A stretch of DNA of 64,000 nt from Thermosipho japonicus (lineage in GTDB: Bacteria > Thermotogota > Thermotogae > Thermotogales > Fervidobacteriaceae), in contig NZ_JACHEX010000003.1 of NCBI RefSeq assembly GCF_014201655.1, positions 124,001-188,000 on the forward strand, written 5' to 3'. A program made the translations under genes and the position numbers. The notes under the pieces are model-generated. The model ran no database searches and was not told the origin of the DNA. It saw only the letters and a list, made by a program, of their open reading frames with translations. Below, piece by piece: positions 7,951 to 14,499 of this stretch (position 1 is the first letter of the stretch; every line of letters starts with the position of its first letter).

Positions 7951-7959
7951 TGGTATAAT
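7951..7959 (+). promoter_or_regulatory. Extended -10 promoter of manC
   Basis: TGGTATAAT (TG-n-TATAAT) lies 35 bases before the manC ATG. No good -35 box is present at the expected spacing, as is usual for extended -10 promoters. Confidence 0.6.
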
Positions 7960-7993
7960 TAAAAATGATAAAAAAGCAAAGGGAGGAAAAAGT

Positions 7994-9049
7994 ATGAAAA
8001 ACTGTGCCCTTATAATGGCGGGAGGAAAAGGAGAAAGATTTTGGCCGTATTCAACCGATGAAAAACCAAAACAATTTTTAAACCTCTTCGATGAAAAAAC
8101 TATGATCCAGTTAACAGTTGAAAGGCTCAAAGGTATTATACCAATTGAAAATACCTTTGTTGTCACAGGACAAATCTATGTTGATTTGGTAAAAGAGCAG
8201 CTTCCAACCCTTCCTGAAGAAAATATAATAATCGAGCCTGCTGGAAGAAATACGGCACCTTGTATTGCACTCTCTGCATTTTATATAAAAGAAAAACTCG
8301 GCGATGTAAATCTTGCAGTTCTTCCTGCAGACCACCTTGTAGAAGATGTAGAAAATTTTCAAAAAGCACTAACCAATGCATTTGAATTTATAAACAAAAA
8401 TAAAAATGCTATAGTAACACTTGGTATAAAACCAGATAGGCCAGAAACGGGGTATGGCTACATTAAATACCAAAGCGAAGATAATTTAACCATAAACGAA
8501 TCTGTATTAAAAGTTGAACGATTTGTTGAAAAACCAAGCCTTGAAGTTGCAAAAAAATACTTAAGTGAGGGAAACTACCTTTGGAATGCAGGAATATTTG
8601 TCTGGAACACAGAAACTATCCTTGAAAACACAAAAAAGTTTCTTCCAAATACGTATAACATCCTAGAAGAAATTTTTAAATATTCTGGAAAAGAATATTT
8701 GAAAATACTAAAAGAGTTATATCCAAAGGTAGACAAAATTTCCGTTGACTATGGAATAATGGAACATGCAAAAGATATCTATGTTATTCCATCTGAATTT
8801 GGATGGGATGATGTAGGAAGTTGGACTTCTGTTGAAAGACACAGCAAAAAAGATGAAAATGGAAATGTAGTAGATGAAAACACATATTATTTTGATTCAA
8901 AAGCAAATATTGTAAAAAGTAAAAAGATAACTATTTTAAACGATGTTGAAAATCTTGTTGTTATCGAAACAGACGATTACCTTATAATCTCAAGCAAAGA
9001 AAATATCCAAAAAATAAGAGAAATAAAAAATAAAATAACTAAAAAGTAG
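7994..9049 (+). CDS. manC: Mannose-1-phosphate guanylyltransferase
   Basis: This enzyme makes GDP-mannose from GTP and mannose-1-phosphate in the cytoplasm, supplying mannosyl and fucosyl donors for surface glycans. At 351 residues it is the single-domain form without the C-terminal phosphomannose isomerase domain. 'ALIMAGGKGERFWPYS' is the nucleotide-binding signature near residues 4-19 and 'DEKPKQFL' follows; 'LPADHLVED', 'GYGYIKY', 'VEKPS', 'NYLWNAGIFVW' and 'SVDYGIMEH' are further conserved blocks. The ATG at 7994 has GGGAGG upstream; an in-frame extension back to 7880 would overlap the previous gene. It is flanked by an extended -10 promoter and a terminator, so it appears monocistronic and separate from the polysaccharide cluster at 1-4270. 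Confidence 0.93.
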   Translation: MKNCALIMAGGKGERFWPYSTDEKPKQFLNLFDEKTMIQLTVERLKGIIPIENTFVVTGQIYVDLVKEQLPTLPEENIIIEPAGRNTAPCIALSAFYIKEKLGDVNLAVLPADHLVEDVENFQKALTNAFEFINKNKNAIVTLGIKPDRPETGYGYIKYQSEDNLTINESVLKVERFVEKPSLEVAKKYLSEGNYLWNAGIFVWNTETILENTKKFLPNTYNILEEIFKYSGKEYLKILKELYPKVDKISVDYGIMEHAKDIYVIPSEFGWDDVGSWTSVERHSKKDENGNVVDENTYYFDSKANIVKSKKITILNDVENLVVIETDDYLIISSKENIQKIREIKNKITKK

Positions 9050-9055
9050 ACTCTG

Positions 9056-9088
9056 GCGGCTTTGAATTTTTCAAAGCCGCATTTTTTT
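9056..9088 (+). terminator. Terminator after manC
   Basis: GCGGCTTTGA (9056-9065) and TCAAAGCCGC (9071-9080) form a perfect 10-base-pair stem with a five-base loop, followed by A and seven T. Confidence 0.92.
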
Positions 9089-9090
9089 AG

Positions 9091-9099
9091 TGATATAAT
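9091..9099 (+). promoter_or_regulatory. Extended -10 promoter giving a near-leaderless transcript
   Basis: TGATATAAT (TG-n-TATAAT) ends only nine bases before the ATG at 9109. Transcription starting six to seven bases after the -10 box would begin within about three bases of the start codon. No Shine-Dalgarno sequence is present. Confidence 0.55.
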
Positions 9100-9108
9100 C
9101 TAAATGAT

Positions 9109-10005
9109 ATGAAGAATATAACTTTTAAAGAGTTATTAAATCTAAAAAGCAAGAAAATTCTTCATACAACTCATGTAAAATCAGATTGCGATGGAATTGC
9201 CTCCATCTACTGGGGATTATCCATTTTTGGAGGAAGCTACTACATTCCCCCATACGAGCTTAGAAGCGCTGCAGGATTAATTGAAATGCTCAATTTAAAA
9301 AGCAGTACTGACAATATAGATGATTTTGACATCATCTTTATATACGACACAGAAAAAAGGCAAGACCTTCCTTTTAAGATTAATAAACCATACGTTATAT
9401 TCGACCATCACCACAAAAGGGATGGAGATTTTGTAGAAAATGCACTTTTCTGTCATATCGAGCATTCCAGTGCAAACGTTATCAACCTTTACAATCTTTC
9501 AAAAAAAGAAAACCTACCACTTAATGATGAGATCCTCTTTTCGTTTGCTGTTGCACTCTATACAGATACAGCAATGTTTAGAACTGCAAGGGAAGGTGAG
9601 TTTTTCTACTTTTCAAAGTTTTTAAAAAATAGACGTTTTGAAGATATCTTAGATGTGGTATACTACAAAGATATAGACAAAAGGTCTTTTTTAAAAACAA
9701 TTAAAAATGCAAAGTTTTACAATATAAAGGGGTTAAATATCTGTGTGTTAAAATTTAAAGACAACGACCAATTCTATAGCTTCGTAGATGGCCTTTTTAA
9801 TGTCTTAAACTTAGATGTCCTCATTGGCATACTAAAAGAAGGCATAAAAATACACGTAAAAAAGAGCCATGTTCAAAAAATATATCACATGCTTTTTGTA
9901 CCGATACAAAAAAAGCTAAATATACAAAGAGTTCAGGGAATATGGATGAATTTTTTTGACTACAAAATTCTTTTAAAAGCACTTGAAGATTACAAAGGAG
10001 GATGA
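9109..10005 (+). CDS. DHH-family phosphoesterase
   Basis: The 298-residue protein has the DHH superfamily metal motifs: 'SDCDGIAS' near residue 25, 'IYDTEK', 'IFDHHHKRD' near 87 and 'YTDTAMFRTA' near 147. These aspartates and histidines bind two metal ions that hydrolyse phosphodiesters in nano-RNases, pAp phosphatases and cyclic dinucleotide phosphodiesterases. The C-terminal region is shorter and more divergent than a classic DHHA1 domain; 'IHVKKSH' is at most a weak remnant of its GGGH element, so the substrate is uncertain. No ribosome-binding site precedes the ATG. The gene ends five bases before the PHP gene, and both products may act on small nucleotides or short RNAs. Confidence 0.82.
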   Translation: MKNITFKELLNLKSKKILHTTHVKSDCDGIASIYWGLSIFGGSYYIPPYELRSAAGLIEMLNLKSSTDNIDDFDIIFIYDTEKRQDLPFKINKPYVIFDHHHKRDGDFVENALFCHIEHSSANVINLYNLSKKENLPLNDEILFSFAVALYTDTAMFRTAREGEFFYFSKFLKNRRFEDILDVVYYKDIDKRSFLKTIKNAKFYNIKGLNICVLKFKDNDQFYSFVDGLFNVLNLDVLIGILKEGIKIHVKKSHVQKIYHMLFVPIQKKLNIQRVQGIWMNFFDYKILLKALEDYKGG

Positions 10006-10010
10006 ATTGC

Positions 10011-10811
10011 TTGATAGTAGACTTTCACATGCACTCAACTGCATCAGATGGAACGTTAAATCCAAAAGAGCTTGTAGCATTAGTAAAAGAAAGAAAAATT
10101 GAGTATTTCTCGCTAACCGACCATGATACTATAGATGGAGTAAAACAGATAAAAGAAAAAAACTTTATCCCCGGTGTTGAGATAAGTGTGGAACACCCTA
10201 CAACACTTCATATTCTAGGATATGGTTTTGATATAAACAACGAAAAATTAAATAAAGTTCTTGATCAGTTAAAGCAATACAGATACGAAAGAAACGTAAA
10301 GATGGTTGAAAAAGCAAGGGCACTTGGATTTGACATAACCCTTGAAGAGTTATTAGAAGAGGCAAACGGTACTCTCATTGGACGTCCACACTTTGCATCA
10401 CTCTTGTTAAAAAAAGGATACGTTGAAGATAGAAAAGAGGCATTTGAAAAATATCTCAAACGCGGTATGCCACTGTATGAAGATAAAAAAAGATTAGACC
10501 TTGAAAGTGCAATTGAAATAATTACTCAGGCAGATGGAATTGCTGTATTTGCACACCCATATCAAACAAGTAAAGATACAGATGAAATTGAAAAGCTACT
10601 TAAAAAAATGGTGGAGTTAGGACTAAAAGGTATAGAAGTGTATTATTCAAAGCATACAAAAGATATGATCGAAACATATAAAAAACTGGCTAAAAGATAC
10701 AATCTTGTAAAAACAGCAGGCTCAGACTTTCATGGTCAAAATACACCGGATATAGAACCGGGAATAGAAATAGATAAGGAAAAGATAGAAGGATTCCTAT
10801 CACTTTTTTAA
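10011..10811 (+). CDS. PHP-domain phosphoesterase (TrpH/YciV-like)
   Basis: The 266-residue protein is a metal-dependent PHP phosphoesterase. 'DFHMHSTASDG' at the N-terminus, 'SLTDHDTIDG', 'GVEISVEH', 'IGRPHFA', 'VFAHPYQT' and 'TAGSDFHG' supply the nine metal ligands of the family. Characterised relatives (Chromobacterium 3',5'-nucleoside bisphosphate phosphatase, E. coli YciV/RNase AM) remove phosphate from pAp or degrade short RNAs 5' to 3'. The start is taken as TTG at 10011, because the AAAGGAGG box ends immediately before the ATG at 10002 and sits nine bases before the TTG. It is translationally close to the DHH gene. Confidence 0.88.
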   Translation: MIVDFHMHSTASDGTLNPKELVALVKERKIEYFSLTDHDTIDGVKQIKEKNFIPGVEISVEHPTTLHILGYGFDINNEKLNKVLDQLKQYRYERNVKMVEKARALGFDITLEELLEEANGTLIGRPHFASLLLKKGYVEDRKEAFEKYLKRGMPLYEDKKRLDLESAIEIITQADGIAVFAHPYQTSKDTDEIEKLLKKMVELGLKGIEVYYSKHTKDMIETYKKLAKRYNLVKTAGSDFHGQNTPDIEPGIEIDKEKIEGFLSLF

Positions 10812-10829
10812 TTTTACTAACCTAAAATA

Positions 10830-10858
10830 TTGAATTTTTTAATGTTTTGTTATATAAT
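10830..10858 (+). promoter_or_regulatory. Promoter of the murE operon
   Basis: TTGAAT (10830-10835) and TATAAT (10853-10858) are separated by 17 bases. The predicted start is near 10865, leaving a leader of about 30 bases. That leader contains the palindrome CCCTTTTAAAAGGG (10871-10884), which overlaps the murE ribosome-binding site AAAAGGGAG. Confidence 0.7.
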
Positions 10859-10896
10859 TTTTAAAAAGAACCCTTTTAAAAGGGAGTGATTTATTT

Positions 10897-12378
10897 TTGA
10901 AGATCAAGGATATTTTAAGAGAATTAAATTCTTTAATTCTTAAGGTAAACTGCGATGAAAACCTCGAATTTAATTATATCTCTTCAAACTCGAAAGATAT
11001 TCAAAAAAACACCCTTTTTATTTGCAGAAAAGGGACGAGTTTTGATTCGCATAATATTGTAGATGACCTCTACAGGATGGGAGCCAACGTTTTTATTGTA
11101 GAAAGAGAGATAAGAAAATACCCTTACATACAGGTTGTTGATTCAAGAATTGCCGAATCAATAATTGCAAGTATGTTTTACAACAAACCATATGAAAAAC
11201 TTATCACATTTGGTGTTACAGGAACCAACGGAAAAACAACTTCAGTGCACTTATTCCATCACATTATGCACAACTTTGGAATAAAGGGAAGTATAAGCGG
11301 CACAGTGGTAAATGATATAATGGGAGATAAATTTTACCATCCAAACACCACACCGAGTGCTATTGAAGTAATGAGAAATATGTATAAAACCCTTGAAAAC
11401 GGCGGAAAGTACTATGGAATGGAAGTTTCATCCCATGCTCTTTCGCAGTATAGAGTGGAAAGTATAAAGTATGATATTGTAGGTATAACAAATATAACAA
11501 GGGATCACCTTGATTTTCATGAAACTTTTGAAAACTACAAAAAGGCAAAATTTCATATCTTGAATCTTCTAAAACCAAATGGAATTGCAATAGTAAATCA
11601 TGAGCTTTTGCAAGAAGTTAAAAATAAAAACAAAAATATAAAACTTATTAGCTTTGGAGTAGACAGTTCATCGGATTACGTCATACGTGAAATCACAACC
11701 AATTGGTCTGGTACATTCTTTAAGTTAGACACCCCATATGGTGAAAAGAAAGTTGCATCACAATTAATTGGAGAGTACAATGCATTTAATATTACATTGG
11801 TGGTAGCCGCCCTTGCCGAAATAGGCTACGATATAGATGATGTAATTGCATCTGTTGCAACCTTCCGTGGAGTTGACGGTAGATTTGAAATCATACCTGA
11901 GGCAAAGAAACTTGGAATAGAAATAGTTGTTGATTTTGCACATACCCCCGATGCACTTGAAAAGGTAATACTCTCGCTTAGAAAACTCACCAAAGGAAGG
12001 CTTATTACCGTCTTTGGTGCTGGAGGCCAATCAGATATAGGAAAACGACCCATGATGGGAGAAGTAGTATCAAAATACTCAGATATAACCATTATTACAA
12101 CTGATGACCCAAGGGGTGAAGATCCTTTAAAGATAATTAAAGATGTTGAGGCTGGTCTTGTTCCTGGAAGCTTGAGTCTTTCCATTGAAGATAGAAAAGA
12201 GGCTATTGATACTGCAATCACACTTGCAAATCGTGGAGATGTAATATTAATTGCAGGAAGAGGGCATGAACCATATCAAGTATTTGATGAAAATCACAAA
12301 GTACCATTTAAAGATAGGGATGTTGCAATAGATATTATCTTTCAAAAAATAAATAAAGGAGAAAAAACGTTCAAATGA
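10897..12378 (+). CDS. murE: UDP-N-acetylmuramoyl-tripeptide synthetase MurE
   Basis: The enzyme adds the third amino acid to UDP-MurNAc-L-Ala-D-Glu in peptidoglycan synthesis. At 493 residues it has full family length: N-terminal UDP-binding domain, ATP loop 'GVTGTNGKTT' at about 106-115, 'THR/HALSQ'-type central motifs, carbamylated-lysine region 'YKKAKFHIL', and C-terminal 'VFGAGGQSDIGKRPMMG' and 'DDPRGEDP'. Diaminopimelate-adding enzymes usually have DNPR at that last position. DDPR is what I recall for Thermotoga maritima MurE, which adds L- and D-lysine, so lysine is the likely substrate here. The start is TTG with GGGAG upstream. It leads a four-gene unit with an unknown gene, mraY and a WecA-like gene. 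Confidence 0.95.
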   Translation: MKIKDILRELNSLILKVNCDENLEFNYISSNSKDIQKNTLFICRKGTSFDSHNIVDDLYRMGANVFIVEREIRKYPYIQVVDSRIAESIIASMFYNKPYEKLITFGVTGTNGKTTSVHLFHHIMHNFGIKGSISGTVVNDIMGDKFYHPNTTPSAIEVMRNMYKTLENGGKYYGMEVSSHALSQYRVESIKYDIVGITNITRDHLDFHETFENYKKAKFHILNLLKPNGIAIVNHELLQEVKNKNKNIKLISFGVDSSSDYVIREITTNWSGTFFKLDTPYGEKKVASQLIGEYNAFNITLVVAALAEIGYDIDDVIASVATFRGVDGRFEIIPEAKKLGIEIVVDFAHTPDALEKVILSLRKLTKGRLITVFGAGGQSDIGKRPMMGEVVSKYSDITIITTDDPRGEDPLKIIKDVEAGLVPGSLSLSIEDRKEAIDTAITLANRGDVILIAGRGHEPYQVFDENHKVPFKDRDVAIDIIFQKINKGEKTFK

Positions 12379-12725
12379 TTACATTTGAAAAGATAAACAT
12401 AGAACTTCTTAAAAGATTTTTAGGAGATTCAATAAATTTAAATGTTTCCCAAAAGGGAAACAAATTTTTTTGTGATAGTAGCAAAACATGTAATATAGTC
12501 AAAAAAGATGATGCTATAGAAATCGAGTTTGAAGGAGAAAAATATCTTATCTCAAAAACTTCTGGAAACTACTACCTTTTAGATTATAAATCTGCCGATA
12601 ATTTTCATAGGTACATTTTCAATTTAGATGGTGAGAAAGCTTTATTTGTATTTAAAAAAGCACTAGATGAGGAAGAAATTCTACACCTTCTTTTGTCTAT
12701 ATTTTTCATAGAAAAAATTATTTAA
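12375..12725 (+). CDS. 116-residue hypothetical protein between murE and mraY
   Basis: I do not recognise this protein. Its ATG overlaps the murE stop by four bases, so it is translated with murE, and mraY starts 12 bases after it. It is soluble, with alternating short strands ('DAIEIEFEGEKYLI', 'GNYYLLDYK') and a helical C-terminal half ending in a hydrophobic stretch 'LLLSIFFIEKII' that could touch the membrane. In most bacteria murF occupies this place in the cell-wall cluster, but the protein is far too short and lacks the ATP loop. A small accessory or regulatory role in lipid I synthesis is only an inference from position. Confidence 0.75.
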   Translation: MITFEKINIELLKRFLGDSINLNVSQKGNKFFCDSSKTCNIVKKDDAIEIEFEGEKYLISKTSGNYYLLDYKSADNFHRYIFNLDGEKALFVFKKALDEEEILHLLLSIFFIEKII

Positions 12726-12737
12726 GGAGCTGGTGGC

Positions 12738-13604
12738 GTGTATATACTAAACTTTATAATCACAGCTATACTAATATACTACTACATAAAACTTATGAAA
12801 AAAATTAGAGTCGGCCAATACATCAGAGAAGAAGGACCAGACCTTCATAACTACAAGAGTGGAACACCTACTGCGGCTGGCATTGTATTTATATCGACTG
12901 CAAGTATCTTTTTGCTGATTTCCAAAGCACCTATTATTTTTGTTCTTTCCCTAATCCTTTTTGGATTTATTGGCTTTATAGATGATATTTCAAGTATACT
13001 TAAAAAGAATGCTCTAGGCCTTAGGGCATATCAAAAATTTTTGCTTCAAATCATTTTTTCCCTGCTTTTAATCTCCTTTACAAATGTAAGACCAATATTT
13101 GGAATTGAAGTTTCAAAGACTACGTATTACATTTTTTGGACATTTGTAATAGTTGGAGCCTCTAACGCGGTAAATTTAACAGATGGACTTGACGGTCTTG
13201 CAGGATGGGTTTGGATAACTTCGATGGTTCCACTCATGTTTTTTACCAAAGACTATAGCGTGCTTATCATAATATCCTCTGTTCTTGCGTTTTTACTCTT
13301 TAACTCGCGACCTGCATCCATATTTATGGGCGATACAGGCTCACTTGCGCTCGGTGCATTTCTTGCAGTATTTGCAATGCATTACAATATAGAAACACAA
13401 CTTGTATTTTCCTCATCTATCTTTATAGTCGAAACACTCAGTGTCATAATTCAGGTATTTTCTTTCAAAGTATTCAAAAAGAGGGTATTTAAAATGTCGC
13501 CCATACATCACCACTTTGAACTTTTGGGCTGGAAAGAAGAAAAAATTGTTGGGGTCTTTTCGGCAATTAATCTTTTAATTTCTTTATCTATACTAAGATG
13601 GTGA
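12738..13604 (+). CDS. mraY: Phospho-N-acetylmuramoyl-pentapeptide transferase MraY
   Basis: The 288-residue integral membrane enzyme makes lipid I by moving phospho-MurNAc-pentapeptide from UDP to undecaprenyl phosphate. It has about nine to ten hydrophobic segments and the MraY landmarks 'GTPTAAGIVF' (usually GTPTMGG), 'GFIDDISS' with the paired aspartates, 'NAVNLTDGLDGLAG', 'FMGDTGSLALGA' and 'PIHHHFELLGWKE'. The HHH loop is specific to MraY rather than WecA. It is shorter than the E. coli protein (360) but complete in its catalytic motifs. The start is GTG with AAGGAG upstream. It sits directly before a WecA-like paralogue. Confidence 0.94.
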   Translation: MYILNFIITAILIYYYIKLMKKIRVGQYIREEGPDLHNYKSGTPTAAGIVFISTASIFLLISKAPIIFVLSLILFGFIGFIDDISSILKKNALGLRAYQKFLLQIIFSLLLISFTNVRPIFGIEVSKTTYYIFWTFVIVGASNAVNLTDGLDGLAGWVWITSMVPLMFFTKDYSVLIIISSVLAFLLFNSRPASIFMGDTGSLALGAFLAVFAMHYNIETQLVFSSSIFIVETLSVIIQVFSFKVFKKRVFKMSPIHHHFELLGWKEEKIVGVFSAINLLISLSILRW

Positions 13605-13608
13605 AAAT

Positions 13609-14454
13609 TTGAAACTACTTGCATATTTTCTTATAACACTCGTAATATACTTCTTTTCAAAAAAATATAATATATTACTTGACTATCCCACAGAAAGGAA
13701 AAACCATCACAAGCCAACACCTCAAATAGGTGGGGTTATATTATTTACAATACTTCTTTTCTTTTTCGATTATCCCTTTTTAATACTTTTTTCGCTCCTG
13801 CTTTTTGGAATACTAGATGATATGTTCAAGCTTTCATACAAACAAAAGTTTGTATTTGAAATAATAATAGCATTGTATATTGTATTTAAATACAATATAA
13901 CACTATTTGGAATGCGCAATATATTTACAAACATTTTTGCAATATTTTGGATCATTGCATTTTTAAATGGGCTTAATATGATAGATGGACTTAATGGCCT
14001 ATCCACCGGTGTATCAATAATATATCTTTCAATGCTTTCTCAATTTGAACTTGCACTTTCTTACTTTCCAATATACATCTTCAACTTTTTTGGAAAACTT
14101 TTCATGGGAGAAAGTGGGATATTAATTACGGGATTTATACTTCTTTCTTCGGCTTTATTAATAGAAAATGATATGGTGTACCTAACCATCTTTTTTGGAT
14201 ATCCATTCTATGAAGTAGTAGCAAGCTTTATTAGAAGAGTCATTTCAAAAGAAAATCCTTTTCTTGCAGACAGAAAACATCTTCACCACATACTTTCCAA
14301 AAAAATGGGTAATCTCTTTTTACCATTTTCCTATCTGCTCACCTTTCTATTTGCAAGTCTTCCTAAAAGTTATATGAGCATATTCTACTATCTATCAATC
14401 TCCATTATTCTCTTTTTAATCCACTTTGGCCTCATTAAAAAACTGAATAATTAA
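13609..14454 (+). CDS. WecA/TagO-like polyprenyl-phosphate HexNAc-1-phosphate transferase
   Basis: The 281-residue membrane protein belongs to the same superfamily as MraY but has WecA-type motifs: 'HKPTPQIGGVILF', 'FGILDDMFKLSYKQKF', 'NGLNMIDGLNGLSTG', 'FMGESGILITGF' (usually FMGDSG) and 'DRKHLHHIL'. WecA-type enzymes load GlcNAc-1-phosphate or a related sugar onto undecaprenyl phosphate to start surface glycan synthesis. The start is TTG behind GGTG, four bases after the mraY stop. Together with the WbaP-like enzyme at 3026, this gives the organism two different kinds of glycan-priming enzyme in this window; this one may pair with the wecB epimerase at 46202. Confidence 0.85.
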   Translation: MKLLAYFLITLVIYFFSKKYNILLDYPTERKNHHKPTPQIGGVILFTILLFFFDYPFLILFSLLLFGILDDMFKLSYKQKFVFEIIIALYIVFKYNITLFGMRNIFTNIFAIFWIIAFLNGLNMIDGLNGLSTGVSIIYLSMLSQFELALSYFPIYIFNFFGKLFMGESGILITGFILLSSALLIENDMVYLTIFFGYPFYEVVASFIRRVISKENPFLADRKHLHHILSKKMGNLFLPFSYLLTFLFASLPKSYMSIFYYLSISIILFLIHFGLIKKLNN

Positions 14455-14455
14455 G

Positions 14456-14464
14456 TGATATAAT
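14456..14464 (+). promoter_or_regulatory. Extended -10 promoter of the nuclease-Crp/Fnr fusion gene
   Basis: TGATATAAT lies 35 bases before the GTG at 14500, immediately after the stop of the WecA-like gene (the TG falls two bases past it). It is identical to the motif at 9091 and 52785. Confidence 0.6.
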
Positions 14465-14499
14465 TATCTTGAATAGTTAAAAATTGTTGAGGTGAAAAT

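Noticed and set aside
7880-7993. N-terminal extension of manC
   Set aside because: It overlaps the sigma-like gene, and the family start 'ALIMAGGKGERFW' follows directly after the ATG at 7994 with GGGAGG.
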